From contig NZ_JFKC01000003.1 in assembly GCF_002115805.1 (NCBI RefSeq), positions 1 through 64,000 on the forward strand: DNA of 64,000 nt, read 5' to 3'. Both the position numbers and the translations under genes were made by a program. A model generated the notes under the pieces. It saw only the letters and a program-made list of their open reading frames with translations. It was not told the DNA's origin and did not search any database. Below, in pieces: positions 27,573-35,363 of the stretch. This DNA comes from Marivita geojedonensis. GTDB taxonomy: Bacteria; Pseudomonadota; Alphaproteobacteria; Rhodobacterales; Rhodobacteraceae. Position 1 is the stretch's first letter; each line of letters begins with the position of its first letter.

Positions 27573-28294
27573 ATGTTGTTACCCCACGGGTCCGCTTCAA
27601 CGCCCGCAGCCATGTGGGCCTAAAGCGCAAGGTCAATGAAGACTCGGTTCTGGCATTGCCGGAACAGAATATCTGGGTGGTGTCCGATGGAATGGGCGGT
27701 CACGAGGCGGGCGATTTCGCAAGCCGCTTGATCACGGATATGATCGCTACGATTGAACCCGACCTGCCAGCGACCGAGCGCATGCATGCCCTGCGCCACG
27801 CCATTCAGAAAGCGCACAGTGTCATTCGTGCCGAAGCCGATGCACGCGGAGCGGCAACTATCGGTGCCACCGTCGCGAGTCTGATGCTCGCCAATTCGCA
27901 CTTTGTCGGGATCTGGGCCGGGGACAGCCGGATTTACCGCCTGCATGGCGGCGATATCCAGATGCTGACCGCCGATCATTCGCTTGTCGCGCCCTTGGTC
28001 GAAGCGGGCCAGATGACATGGGATGAAGCCGAACATCATCCACAGTCAAATGCCATCACCCGCGCGGTTGGTGTCGGAGACGAGCTTGAACTCGACAAGG
28101 TCCGTGGTGTCGTGGAACCGGGAGACAGGTTCCTTCTGTGTTCGGACGGCCTGACAAAATACGCGACCTTCGGAATGATCGAAAACGTTCTGCGCACAGA
28201 ACCGCTCGAAACGGTGTCCGACAGGCTCATTCAGATCGCACTCGACGGGGGCGGGGCCGACAATATCACGGTGATCGTTGTCGACGTAACCTGA
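27569..28294 (+). CDS. pppA: PP2C-family Ser/Thr phosphatase PppA/Stp1 of the T6SS control circuit
   Basis: 241 aa from the ATG at 27569 (GAAGG 5 nt upstream), overlapping tagF by 4 nt. All PP2C motifs are present: GLKRKVNEDS, VVSDGMGGHEAG (metal-binding Asp40), WAGDSRIYRL, LCSDGLTKY and GGADNITVIVV. It is soluble and cytoplasmic. It should remove phosphate from the PpkA targets (TssL or Fha), counteracting activation. It is last in the plus-strand T6SS operon; the convergent kinase gene ends only 8 nt away. Confidence 0.95.
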   Translation: MNVVTPRVRFNARSHVGLKRKVNEDSVLALPEQNIWVVSDGMGGHEAGDFASRLITDMIATIEPDLPATERMHALRHAIQKAHSVIRAEADARGAATIGATVASLMLANSHFVGIWAGDSRIYRLHGGDIQMLTADHSLVAPLVEAGQMTWDEAEHHPQSNAITRAVGVGDELELDKVRGVVEPGDRFLLCSDGLTKYATFGMIENVLRTEPLETVSDRLIQIALDGGGADNITVIVVDVT

Positions 28295-28302
28295 CCCCGT
28301 CT

Positions 28303-30498
28303 TCAGCGGGCGAGCGTTTCCAGAATGCGGCTGTCGAGTGAGAAGATGCGCGAAGACGGGTTTCGATCCTGCTCCAGAAGCGCTTCTGAATAGCTCAGCG
28401 CGGACTCGCTCGTGGGGCGCAGTTCGGTGAACAGGGGTTCGCTTGAATGAATGACGATCACCTTTGTCTTGCCCAGTGTCGAGTCATCTACCCGGAATGC
28501 CAGACCACCGGTCTGCTGAGCCTCCTGGATCGAATAGGCCACCCGGATCGGGATCGCGCCATCCTGACCGTCGCGCAGGCTTTCGACGGAATTATCGGGA
28601 CGGTTGAGGTTTGGCAGAAGGTGAAAAACGTTGCCCGAGACATCCAGCACCGACACCGACAGGTAGCCGTCCGTCACGCCCGCAGGCAGCTCCACGTCGA
28701 TCACAGGGTTTTCGCCGACGACGAATTCTCCGGTCGGGTTCGGGTTGTTGTCCTGGTCCCCCTGATAGAACGCAATGTCGATCGCGCTGGACGGAGCCTT
28801 CGGCATCACGCTTTCGATCAGGCAGAGTGTCGAATTCAGAATTTCGGCGTCGATCCGCACCGGACGTGACCCGGCAACAGCACTCAGCGCATTGGACAGG
28901 GCCGCGCGGCTTTCTTCGCTCGACAGCACGCCTCGCACCTCGACCAGGCTTTCCGGGCCGTATCCCGCAATCGGGCGGTTCGCCAGCGTGAGCGGCCCAC
29001 AGTCGGCATAGGTGTTGAGGATCGGATCGATCTGCTCGGGAGCCAGAATGATTTCTTCGAGCGTCAGCGAGGGTGTGCCGCTCAAGGCCCCCATGATCCC
29101 CGCATCGAAGGCCGCCTGAACCGCATCGTAGATCGGTCGGCTGGTCGTTGCCCCTTCGATATCAGCGGTGTCCCCCGACAGCGACACCCGCCACGTATCC
29201 ATTTCGTCGATGGCATCGACCACCGCAAGCACATCCTCGCCCCATGTCTCGGAAATCGCGCCACTTGCCAGCGTCAGGTCGAAAGTTCCGTCTTGCGCCT
29301 GCATCTGCTCACGCAACTCCGAGGCGACTTCTTCTGCCGGGACAAATCCGACCGCACGTGGAAGAGAGTCCTTTGCCTTGGCAATCGACAAGCGATAGGG
29401 TTCGGCAACAGGCAGGCTTGGTTCGGACGAGAAGAGCCCGAACGCAAATGCCCCGGCCAGCCCTGCAGCAACAACCGCACCACCAATTGCGATGGGAAGA
29501 ACGGCTCCGCCTTTTTTGCCTTCCTTCGAAGATGCGGGCTTGGCGGTCTTTGGTTGCGGTTCAGGCTTGGGTGGGGCCGTCACCGGCTTCGCCTCGGGCT
29601 CAGATTTGGACGCCGAGGGAAGCGGCGCGATAACCGTCGCGTCGGACAACTCGTCGGCGTCTGGCGTGTTGAATGATCCGCCTTCAAGCGCGGCCAAAAC
29701 CGCAGCCGCGCTCTGAAACCGGTCATCCGGGTTCGGCTGAGTCATCTTGTCCAGCAGCGCCTTCAGCGGCTCGGGAACACCCTCAGTGTCGAGAGGTTCG
29801 GCCTTCTTCTGGACAACCTCCATCGGGTTTCGTCCGATATCCGGTGATTTGCCCCGGAAGTTTGCCAGCAGAGATGCGCCCAGCGAGTAGATGTCAGTTC
29901 GCGCGTCGGTCTTGCCTGCCAACTGCTCTGGAGCCGCATAGGCATATTTTCCGGCGAACTCATTGCCAACAATCGTTTCGGCACCCGGATTGGTGTCCTT
30001 TGCGATGCCGAAATCGATAATCACAGCCTGCGCCGGATCACCGTCACGCAGAAGGATGTTGTCTGGCGACAGATCGCGGTGGAAAATGTTGCGCTCGTGC
30101 GCGGCCTGAAGCCCTTCGCAGACACGCCGGCAGATCACCAGCAGATCGTCTGCCGACATCGGCCCTTCCTTGAGCTTTTTGTCGAGCCCGGGTCCGTCGA
30201 TGTAGTCGATCAGCAGATAGACATGACCATCTGCCGTGCGGTGGTTCTCGGAATAGCGCACGATGGCGTCATGGCGGATTTCGCGCATCGCTTCTTCGCG
30301 GGTGAGCAGAAGAAGATAGTCTTCATTGGTTGAGAACTCTGCCTTGAGCACCTTGAGTGCAACAAGTCGTCCCGAGATTTCGGATCGGGCGCGGTAAACA
30401 TCAGATGTCCCCCCACGCCCAAGAATAGCTTCGACGCGGTAGGTGTTATTCACCAGATCGCCAGGCTGAAAGAGGTCTCCTGGACGGCTTTCTGTCAT
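28303..30498 (-). CDS. ppkA: T6SS-linked transmembrane Ser/Thr kinase PpkA with BON-like and DUF4384-like sensor module
   Basis: 731 aa. The N-terminal Hanks kinase is intact: Gly loop GRGGTSDV (27-34), Lys49, HRD 140-142, DFG 162-164, AAPEQ 188-192. A juxtamembrane linker (about 275-330) contains DATVIAPLP. One transmembrane helix is at about 332-356. The periplasmic part ends in a BON-like domain between Cys500 and Cys559 and a DUF4384-like domain with GNVFHLLPN (622-630) and SEPLF...RP (686-694). The last module matches that of the 512-aa protein at 102-1640, with identical 63-residue spacing from the second Cys to the GNV motif. GGAG precedes the ATG. Transcribed with the ompA-like gene, convergent to pppA. 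Confidence 0.95.
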   Translation of the reverse strand: MTESRPGDLFQPGDLVNNTYRVEAILGRGGTSDVYRARSEISGRLVALKVLKAEFSTNEDYLLLLTREEAMREIRHDAIVRYSENHRTADGHVYLLIDYIDGPGLDKKLKEGPMSADDLLVICRRVCEGLQAAHERNIFHRDLSPDNILLRDGDPAQAVIIDFGIAKDTNPGAETIVGNEFAGKYAYAAPEQLAGKTDARTDIYSLGASLLANFRGKSPDIGRNPMEVVQKKAEPLDTEGVPEPLKALLDKMTQPNPDDRFQSAAAVLAALEGGSFNTPDADELSDATVIAPLPSASKSEPEAKPVTAPPKPEPQPKTAKPASSKEGKKGGAVLPIAIGGAVVAAGLAGAFAFGLFSSEPSLPVAEPYRLSIAKAKDSLPRAVGFVPAEEVASELREQMQAQDGTFDLTLASGAISETWGEDVLAVVDAIDEMDTWRVSLSGDTADIEGATTSRPIYDAVQAAFDAGIMGALSGTPSLTLEEIILAPEQIDPILNTYADCGPLTLANRPIAGYGPESLVEVRGVLSSEESRAALSNALSAVAGSRPVRIDAEILNSTLCLIESVMPKAPSSAIDIAFYQGDQDNNPNPTGEFVVGENPVIDVELPAGVTDGYLSVSVLDVSGNVFHLLPNLNRPDNSVESLRDGQDGAIPIRVAYSIQEAQQTGGLAFRVDDSTLGKTKVIVIHSSEPLFTELRPTSESALSYSEALLEQDRNPSSRIFSLDSRILETLAR

Positions 30499-30531
30499 AA
30501 TGTCTCCGGTTTCAGACGGTGACCGAAGTCA

Positions 30532-31137
30532 TTAACCAAGCGCTTGGAACTCAACACGACGATTTTCGTCACTACGTGGGTCGGCGGCGTTAAAGGGTAC
30601 GCTTTCTCCCATCCCGATTGCCTCAAGGCGGTCTTCCGCAATGCCGCATTCGTTGACGAGATGCCGTTTCACTTCTTTGGCACGCAGCAGGGACAGGTTT
30701 TCATTGTAAGAGGCCGATCCCGAGCTGTCGGTGTGTCCGACGATCTGGAACAGTTTCACGTCCACGGCTTTCATGACCTGACACAGGGTCGCAAGCTGCG
30801 GCTTCTGATCATCGCGCAGCGTCGCGCTGTCGAAGTCGAACTTGATCTTGATGTTCACCTGATCCGCTTTGTCGACTTCGTTGTAAACGGTCTCAGTGGT
30901 GGTCACCGTGGTGCTGGCTGCCGCTGCCGTGCTTGCCGTGGTCGACGTATCGGTCGATGGGGCGGTCGTGTCGGACGGAACAAGAACCAGTCCTCGGGTT
31001 TTCTGTTTTTCAAATGCCTGAGTGATTTCTTCCGCGGTCATGCCACCGTCGGAAGACTGTGCCTGAGCGTATCCGGACAACCCGGAAGTCAAGGAAATCG
31101 CAAGAGTAAGTGCAGAAACAGTTCGAATGTACGACAT
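30532..31137 (-). CDS. OmpA-family periplasmic or outer-membrane protein linked to ppkA
   Basis: 201 aa. The N-terminal signal peptide probably ends after YAQA (about residue 26). A Thr/Ser/Ala-rich linker (about 55-85) precedes an OmpA C-terminal peptidoglycan-binding domain (about 95-200) with FDFDSATL, VGHTDSSGSASYN and SDENRRVEF. No lipobox is seen. It lies 33 nt upstream of ppkA on the same strand. OmpA-like partners are frequent in T6SS loci; with tssJ missing, this could help anchor the membrane complex or the kinase sensor to the cell wall (inference). Confidence 0.85.
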   Translation of the reverse strand: MSYIRTVSALTLAISLTSGLSGYAQAQSSDGGMTAEEITQAFEKQKTRGLVLVPSDTTAPSTDTSTTASTAAAASTTVTTTETVYNEVDKADQVNIKIKFDFDSATLRDDQKPQLATLCQVMKAVDVKLFQIVGHTDSSGSASYNENLSLLRAKEVKRHLVNECGIAEDRLEAIGMGESVPFNAADPRSDENRRVEFQALG

Positions 31138-31383
31138 TTTAATACATGTCCTCGAATGAAAAAGCGTTGATACGGAAAGTCTAGCTTAGCTACGGCCGAC
31201 CGGCAATGGCTTTGACGGAGCGGCAACCGAAAAGCCCTGCACGGCTTCGCGAGGATGGAAGGATTGTATTCTGTCACGCGCCCGTCACCGTTCTCGCGTA
31301 TCGACCGCCAAGGTTTTCCTTGGCTTGAAATCGGGAATCCGATTTACTCCAATAAAGTTTTTTGTGGTTAGGATTTTGTATTC
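31138..31383. promoter_or_regulatory. Divergent promoter region between the ompA/ppkA genes and the M15 peptidase gene
   Basis: 246 nt with no supported gene. It contains a perfect inverted repeat at 31328-31345 (AAATCGG, 4-nt centre GAAT, CCGATTT), about 39 nt upstream of the peptidase ATG, which could be an operator or a 5' leader hairpin. No firm -35/-10 assignment. Confidence 0.35.
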
Positions 31384-32253
31384 ATGCGTCTTCTTCCGGC
31401 GATCATTCTCAGCATCGCAATCATACTGGCCCCGATCATCTGGATATTCCTCCCCAAGCTCATGCAGGGATCCCAGGATGAGTTTGCGGGTCCTGCGATT
31501 GACTCCGGAGCACGGATCGAAATCGAGATGCTGAGCCAGCGGGTCGAGGATTTGCAGATCCAGGTTGAAGATCTGTCCAAGGAAATTTCCCGGGTGTCCG
31601 CCTCTGCGTCGCGGATGCAAATGGCGCCCAGTCAGCCCTCTGTCCAGGCCCCGACCGATGATGGTGGCGCGGATGTGTTCCGTCAGAACGGCGAAAACGA
31701 CATCATCGACGCATATGCTCAGGTGGTTCTCATCGCCAACCGCAAGAAGGTGAATGAAGGTCTGACCATCGCCGGTCCATCTTACCTGACGCGCGTTTTT
31801 GGTCCGCCTCGCGAAGTCATGTCCGACCGCTGCGAAGAGATGACCAATCCGCGCTTGGCCAGCAAGCTCGTGCTTGAGGATGTGGGTCCGATCCGCGTCC
31901 GTATGCTGAAGCCTGCAGCAGACTCCCTGCGACGGGTGTTCGAGGAAATCCGCGTGACAGATCCCGACCTCTACGACCGGATCGATACAGCTGGTTCGCT
32001 TTGTGTCCGTCAGATCCGTGGCACGCGGGGCAGGGCCTCTACGCATGCCTTCGGGCTGGCCGTCGATCTGAACATCGACGGCGTTCTTGATACCCTTGGC
32101 GACGGCAAAACCCAGCTTGGTCTGACGATCCTCGCGGATTTCTTCCGCACCGAAGGCTGGGTCTGGGGCGCGTCCTGGGGCCGGGAGGACAGCATGCATT
32201 TCGAGGTCAGCCGGCAGAAGCTGGACGAGTGGATCAACGCAGGTGCCCTCTGA
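31384..32253 (+). CDS. Membrane-anchored M15 (VanY-type) peptidoglycan peptidase, possibly TagX-like
   Basis: 289 aa. One N-terminal transmembrane helix (about 4-27) is followed by a short coiled coil (ARIEIEMLSQRVEDLQIQVE) and a Pro/Ser-rich linker. The C-terminal catalytic domain (about 140-289) has the M15 zinc-site pattern: STHAFGLAVDLN (His and Asp) and, further on, SMHFEV (His). The enzyme would act in the periplasm on peptide cross-links. It stands at the edge of the T6SS locus, divergent from ompA/ppkA. The Acinetobacter T6SS uses an M15-type endopeptidase, TagX, to open the wall for assembly; a similar role is inferred here. Confidence 0.85.
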   Translation: MRLLPAIILSIAIILAPIIWIFLPKLMQGSQDEFAGPAIDSGARIEIEMLSQRVEDLQIQVEDLSKEISRVSASASRMQMAPSQPSVQAPTDDGGADVFRQNGENDIIDAYAQVVLIANRKKVNEGLTIAGPSYLTRVFGPPREVMSDRCEEMTNPRLASKLVLEDVGPIRVRMLKPAADSLRRVFEEIRVTDPDLYDRIDTAGSLCVRQIRGTRGRASTHAFGLAVDLNIDGVLDTLGDGKTQLGLTILADFFRTEGWVWGASWGREDSMHFEVSRQKLDEWINAGAL

Positions 32254-32350
32254 CGCATCCCTTGCGCCGCAATGCCGCCGCCCCGGGAATTGATTTCCGC
32301 CAGACCGTGACATAGACCGCCGCCAATCTTTCGACATTCAGGAGGCTGGC

Positions 32351-33037
32351 GTGGCCACATACGTAATCGACACCCCGAAAACCGTCGCGTTGCCGGTTCA
32401 AGGGACAGACGCTCTGTTCCCGGTGCGGCGCGTCTACTGCATCGGTCGCAACTATGCGGCACATGCCATCGAGATGGGGCACGATCCTGACCGCGAGCCG
32501 CCGTTCTTTTTCCAGAAGAACCCGGACAACCTCGATCCGTCCGGCGAATTTCCGTACCCGCCGCACAGCGAAGACGTTCACCACGAGGCGGAAGTGTTCG
32601 TCGCGCTCAAGTCCGGTGGGACCAACATTCCGATCGAAAACGCGTTGGATCATGTCTACGGCTATGGCCTGTCACTCGACATGACACGCCGCGATCTGCA
32701 GGGACAGATGAAGAAAATGGGCCGCCCCTGGGAAATCGGCAAAGCCTTTGAACGCTCCGCACCCTGCGGTCCGGTTATTCCGGTGGAAGAGACCGGGCAC
32801 CCAGACAGAGGTGCTCTGACCCTGACCGTCAACGGGGAAGTGCGTCAGGAGGGCGACCTGAACCAGATGATCTGGAAAGTGCCCGAAATGATCTCCTATC
32901 TCAGCGAATATTTTGAACTGGCGGCAGGCGACATCATCCAGACCGGAACCCCGTCGGGCGTCGGTCCGGTCGTGCGGGGGGATGTGATGGTCATGTCGGT
33001 CGACGGTCTTGGTAGCCTCACCGTAAAGGTCGTCTGA
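32351..33037 (+). CDS. Fumarylacetoacetate hydrolase-family protein (fumarylpyruvate hydrolase-like)
   Basis: 228 aa, the short single-domain FAH size. GTG start with GGAGG 5 nt upstream. Family signatures: VYCIGRNYAAHAIEMG, FFFQKNPDNL, metal ligands Glu79 and Glu81 (HHEAEVFV) and Asp110 (GLSLDMTRRDLQ), and IIQTGTPSGVGPV near the C-terminus. Such enzymes cleave acylpyruvates, for example fumarylpyruvate at the end of the gentisate route. It lies 31 nt upstream of the malonyl-CoA synthetase gene. The exact substrate cannot be fixed from sequence. Confidence 0.88.
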   Translation: MATYVIDTPKTVALPVQGTDALFPVRRVYCIGRNYAAHAIEMGHDPDREPPFFFQKNPDNLDPSGEFPYPPHSEDVHHEAEVFVALKSGGTNIPIENALDHVYGYGLSLDMTRRDLQGQMKKMGRPWEIGKAFERSAPCGPVIPVEETGHPDRGALTLTVNGEVRQEGDLNQMIWKVPEMISYLSEYFELAAGDIIQTGTPSGVGPVVRGDVMVMSVDGLGSLTVKVV

Positions 33038-33068
33038 CAAGCAACCTGGTTACCGAGAGAACTGCCCG

Positions 33069-34583
33069 ATGAGCAATCCGCTGTATGATGCGCTGTTTGC
33101 GCCGCATGAGGGACAACAGAGTACGTTTCTGGAGTTGCCCGACGGAGGCACCATCTCGCACGCCGAATTCCTCGAAATGGCGGCGCGGATGGCCAACGCT
33201 CTGGCGGACCTGGGCGTATCGACCGGCGACCGGGTCGCCGTCCATATCGAGAAATCACCCCATGCGCTTGCGCTCTACGCAGCATGCGTCAAATCGGGGG
33301 TCATCTTCCTGCCTCTGAACACGGCGTATACCGCGCGGGAACTGGCATATTTTGTCGATGACAGCGGAGCGTCGATCTTTGTTTGCGATCCGGGCGAAGA
33401 AGAAGCCCTGCGCCCCATCGCGGAAAAGGCTGGGTGTCCGCTTCGAACGCTCGGATCGAACGGCGACGGGTCGTTCACGGAGCTTGCCTGTACAATGGCC
33501 ACCCGTTCCGATGTCGTTCCGCGCAGCCGAGACGACCTTGCAGCGCTTCTCTATACTTCCGGTACGACCGGGCGGTCGAAAGGGGCAATGCTCACGCAGA
33601 ACAACCTGCTGTCCAATGCCGAAGCTCTGGTCGATGCCTGGCGTTTCACGGAAAAGGACGTTCTGCTTCACGCGCTGCCGATTTTTCACACCCACGGTCT
33701 GTTCGTCGCCACCAACATCATGCTGCTGGCCGGTGGATCCATGATCTTTCTGCCGAAGTTCGATCTGGATTCTGTGCTTGCCGCTCTGCCTCGATCAACG
33801 TCCATGATGGGTGTGCCGACCTTCTATACGCGGCTTCTGGATGACCCGCGGTTTACCTCGGACGTCGCGGCTCACATGCGCCTGTTCGTCTCGGGGTCTG
33901 CCCCGCTTCTGGCGGAAACGCATGAGCGGTTCGAAAAACGTACGGGCCACCGTATCCTCGAACGTTACGGCATGACCGAAACCAACATGTCGACATCCAA
34001 TCCGTACGATGGTGAGCGCCGCGCGGGAACGGTTGGGTTTCCGCTTCAGGGGAGCGAGGTCAAAGTCTGCGACCCCGATACCGGCGTGGAACTCCCGGCC
34101 GGTGACATCGGTGTGCTGTGGGTTCGCGGCCCCAACGTGTTCAAAGGGTACTGGAACATGCCCGAGAAGACCCGGGAGGAGTTGCGCGAGGACGGTTTCT
34201 TCATCACCGGAGATCTGGCACTGATCGACGGTGACGGCTACGTGCAGATCGCCGGGCGCGGCAAGGACCTGATCATCTCGGGCGGCTTGAATATATACCC
34301 GAAAGAAATCGAACTGTTCCTCGATGCGCTACCCGGCGTTCGGGAATCCGCCGTGATCGGCGCACCGCATCCGGATTTCGGGGAAAGCGTGGTGGCCGTG
34401 ATCGTGCCGGAAACCGGCCATGCCATTGATGTGGATGCAATCAAGACCGCAGCGCGCGAGCATCTGGCCGGATTCAAACGTCCGAAGGTGTTCGAGGTTG
34501 TGGACGCGCTGCCGCGCAACACCATGGGCAAGGTCCAAAAGAACCAGTTGCGCGACACCTATGCCAAGGTGTTTCAGGGCTGA
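33069..34583 (+). CDS. matB: Malonyl-CoA synthetase-type acyl-CoA ligase (MatB-like)
   Basis: 504 aa ANL-superfamily ligase. The AMP-binding loop YTSGTTGRSKGAM is at about 162-174, the A5 motif is ERYGMTETNM, and the C-terminal Lys of the A10 motif is in RNTMGKVQ. ALPIFHTHGLFVATN and MTETNMSTSNPY match MatB-type malonyl/methylmalonyl-CoA synthetases rather than long-chain or aryl ligases. It would activate malonate to malonyl-CoA. It forms a probable two-gene operon with the FAH-family gene. Its 3' end overlaps that of the convergent SDR gene by 10 nt. Confidence 0.87.
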   Translation: MSNPLYDALFAPHEGQQSTFLELPDGGTISHAEFLEMAARMANALADLGVSTGDRVAVHIEKSPHALALYAACVKSGVIFLPLNTAYTARELAYFVDDSGASIFVCDPGEEEALRPIAEKAGCPLRTLGSNGDGSFTELACTMATRSDVVPRSRDDLAALLYTSGTTGRSKGAMLTQNNLLSNAEALVDAWRFTEKDVLLHALPIFHTHGLFVATNIMLLAGGSMIFLPKFDLDSVLAALPRSTSMMGVPTFYTRLLDDPRFTSDVAAHMRLFVSGSAPLLAETHERFEKRTGHRILERYGMTETNMSTSNPYDGERRAGTVGFPLQGSEVKVCDPDTGVELPAGDIGVLWVRGPNVFKGYWNMPEKTREELREDGFFITGDLALIDGDGYVQIAGRGKDLIISGGLNIYPKEIELFLDALPGVRESAVIGAPHPDFGESVVAVIVPETGHAIDVDAIKTAAREHLAGFKRPKVFEVVDALPRNTMGKVQKNQLRDTYAKVFQG

Positions 34584-35359
34584 TCCTGCCCAACAAGCGC
34601 GTCGTATTCCAGTTGTGCGGTCAGTCCGCCATCGCAGTCGATGTTGCAGCCGGTCATCCAGGAAGCCTCATCTGACGCCAGAAAACGGATCACCCGTGCA
34701 ATTTCCTCTGGTTGACCTGCGCGCCCGGTGATCGCAACGCCCCGGGTCGCCCTGTCTCCGAAGGCAGACATGAAGTCGTCAAGGATCGGGGTTGCCACCG
34801 CCGCCGGGCTGACCGAGTTCACCCGAAGCCCGAGATCGCGAAACCGCGCGATATTGGACAGACCCCAGACAATCACCGCCTCTTTCGACAGGTCATAGGC
34901 GCGCACCGGGTCGATGCCTTCGGCTTTGACGAATGCATCCAGATCGTCAGGACCGGACAGCGCCAGAAAACGACGGACCTGCGCAAGGTGCTCGCGCCAT
35001 TTCCCACCGGCTTTCGACGCCATGTTGACGATGGCGCCACCGGGTTGCACCCGTGGCAATAGATGTTCTGTGAGCGCGACAAGTGCCTGCGCGTTCACGC
35101 GCAGCACCATGCTTTCCAGTCCGGGTCGGGGCGGCAGACCGGCGGCATTGACCAGCACGTCAATCCGTGGACCGGGGTCGATACGGTCAATGGCCTTCAG
35201 GTCCGACAGATCGACCCGTACCCAGGCATCCGCAGTCGCACCGGGATCGGTCCGGTCAATGACGGTGATGTGGGAACCTTCCTCGCGGAACAGCGCTACG
35301 GTCGCCGCGCCGATGCCTGACGCGCCCCCGGTCACGACAACATGTTTCCGACCTGCCAA
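34574..35359 (-). CDS. Short-chain dehydrogenase/reductase
   Basis: 261 aa from a TTG at 35359 (MAGRKHVVVTGG...). A GGGGA lies about 8 nt upstream and the start is 4 nt after the monooxygenase stop; a longer version from 35410 would read into that gene. Classical SDR features: TGGASGIG (10-17), NAAG (71-74), Ser115, Tyr155 and Lys159 (YDLSK). An insertion of about 25 residues sits before the catalytic Tyr (FLALSGPDDLDAFVKAEGID), as in the 3-alpha-hydroxysteroid dehydrogenase-like branch. Last gene of the TAXI-TRAP operon; substrate unknown. Confidence 0.88.
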   Translation of the reverse strand: MAGRKHVVVTGGASGIGAATVALFREEGSHITVIDRTDPGATADAWVRVDLSDLKAIDRIDPGPRIDVLVNAAGLPPRPGLESMVLRVNAQALVALTEHLLPRVQPGGAIVNMASKAGGKWREHLAQVRRFLALSGPDDLDAFVKAEGIDPVRAYDLSKEAVIVWGLSNIARFRDLGLRVNSVSPAAVATPILDDFMSAFGDRATRGVAITGRAGQPEEIARVIRFLASDEASWMTGCNIDCDGGLTAQLEYDALVGQDQP

Positions 35360-35363
35360 CGTA

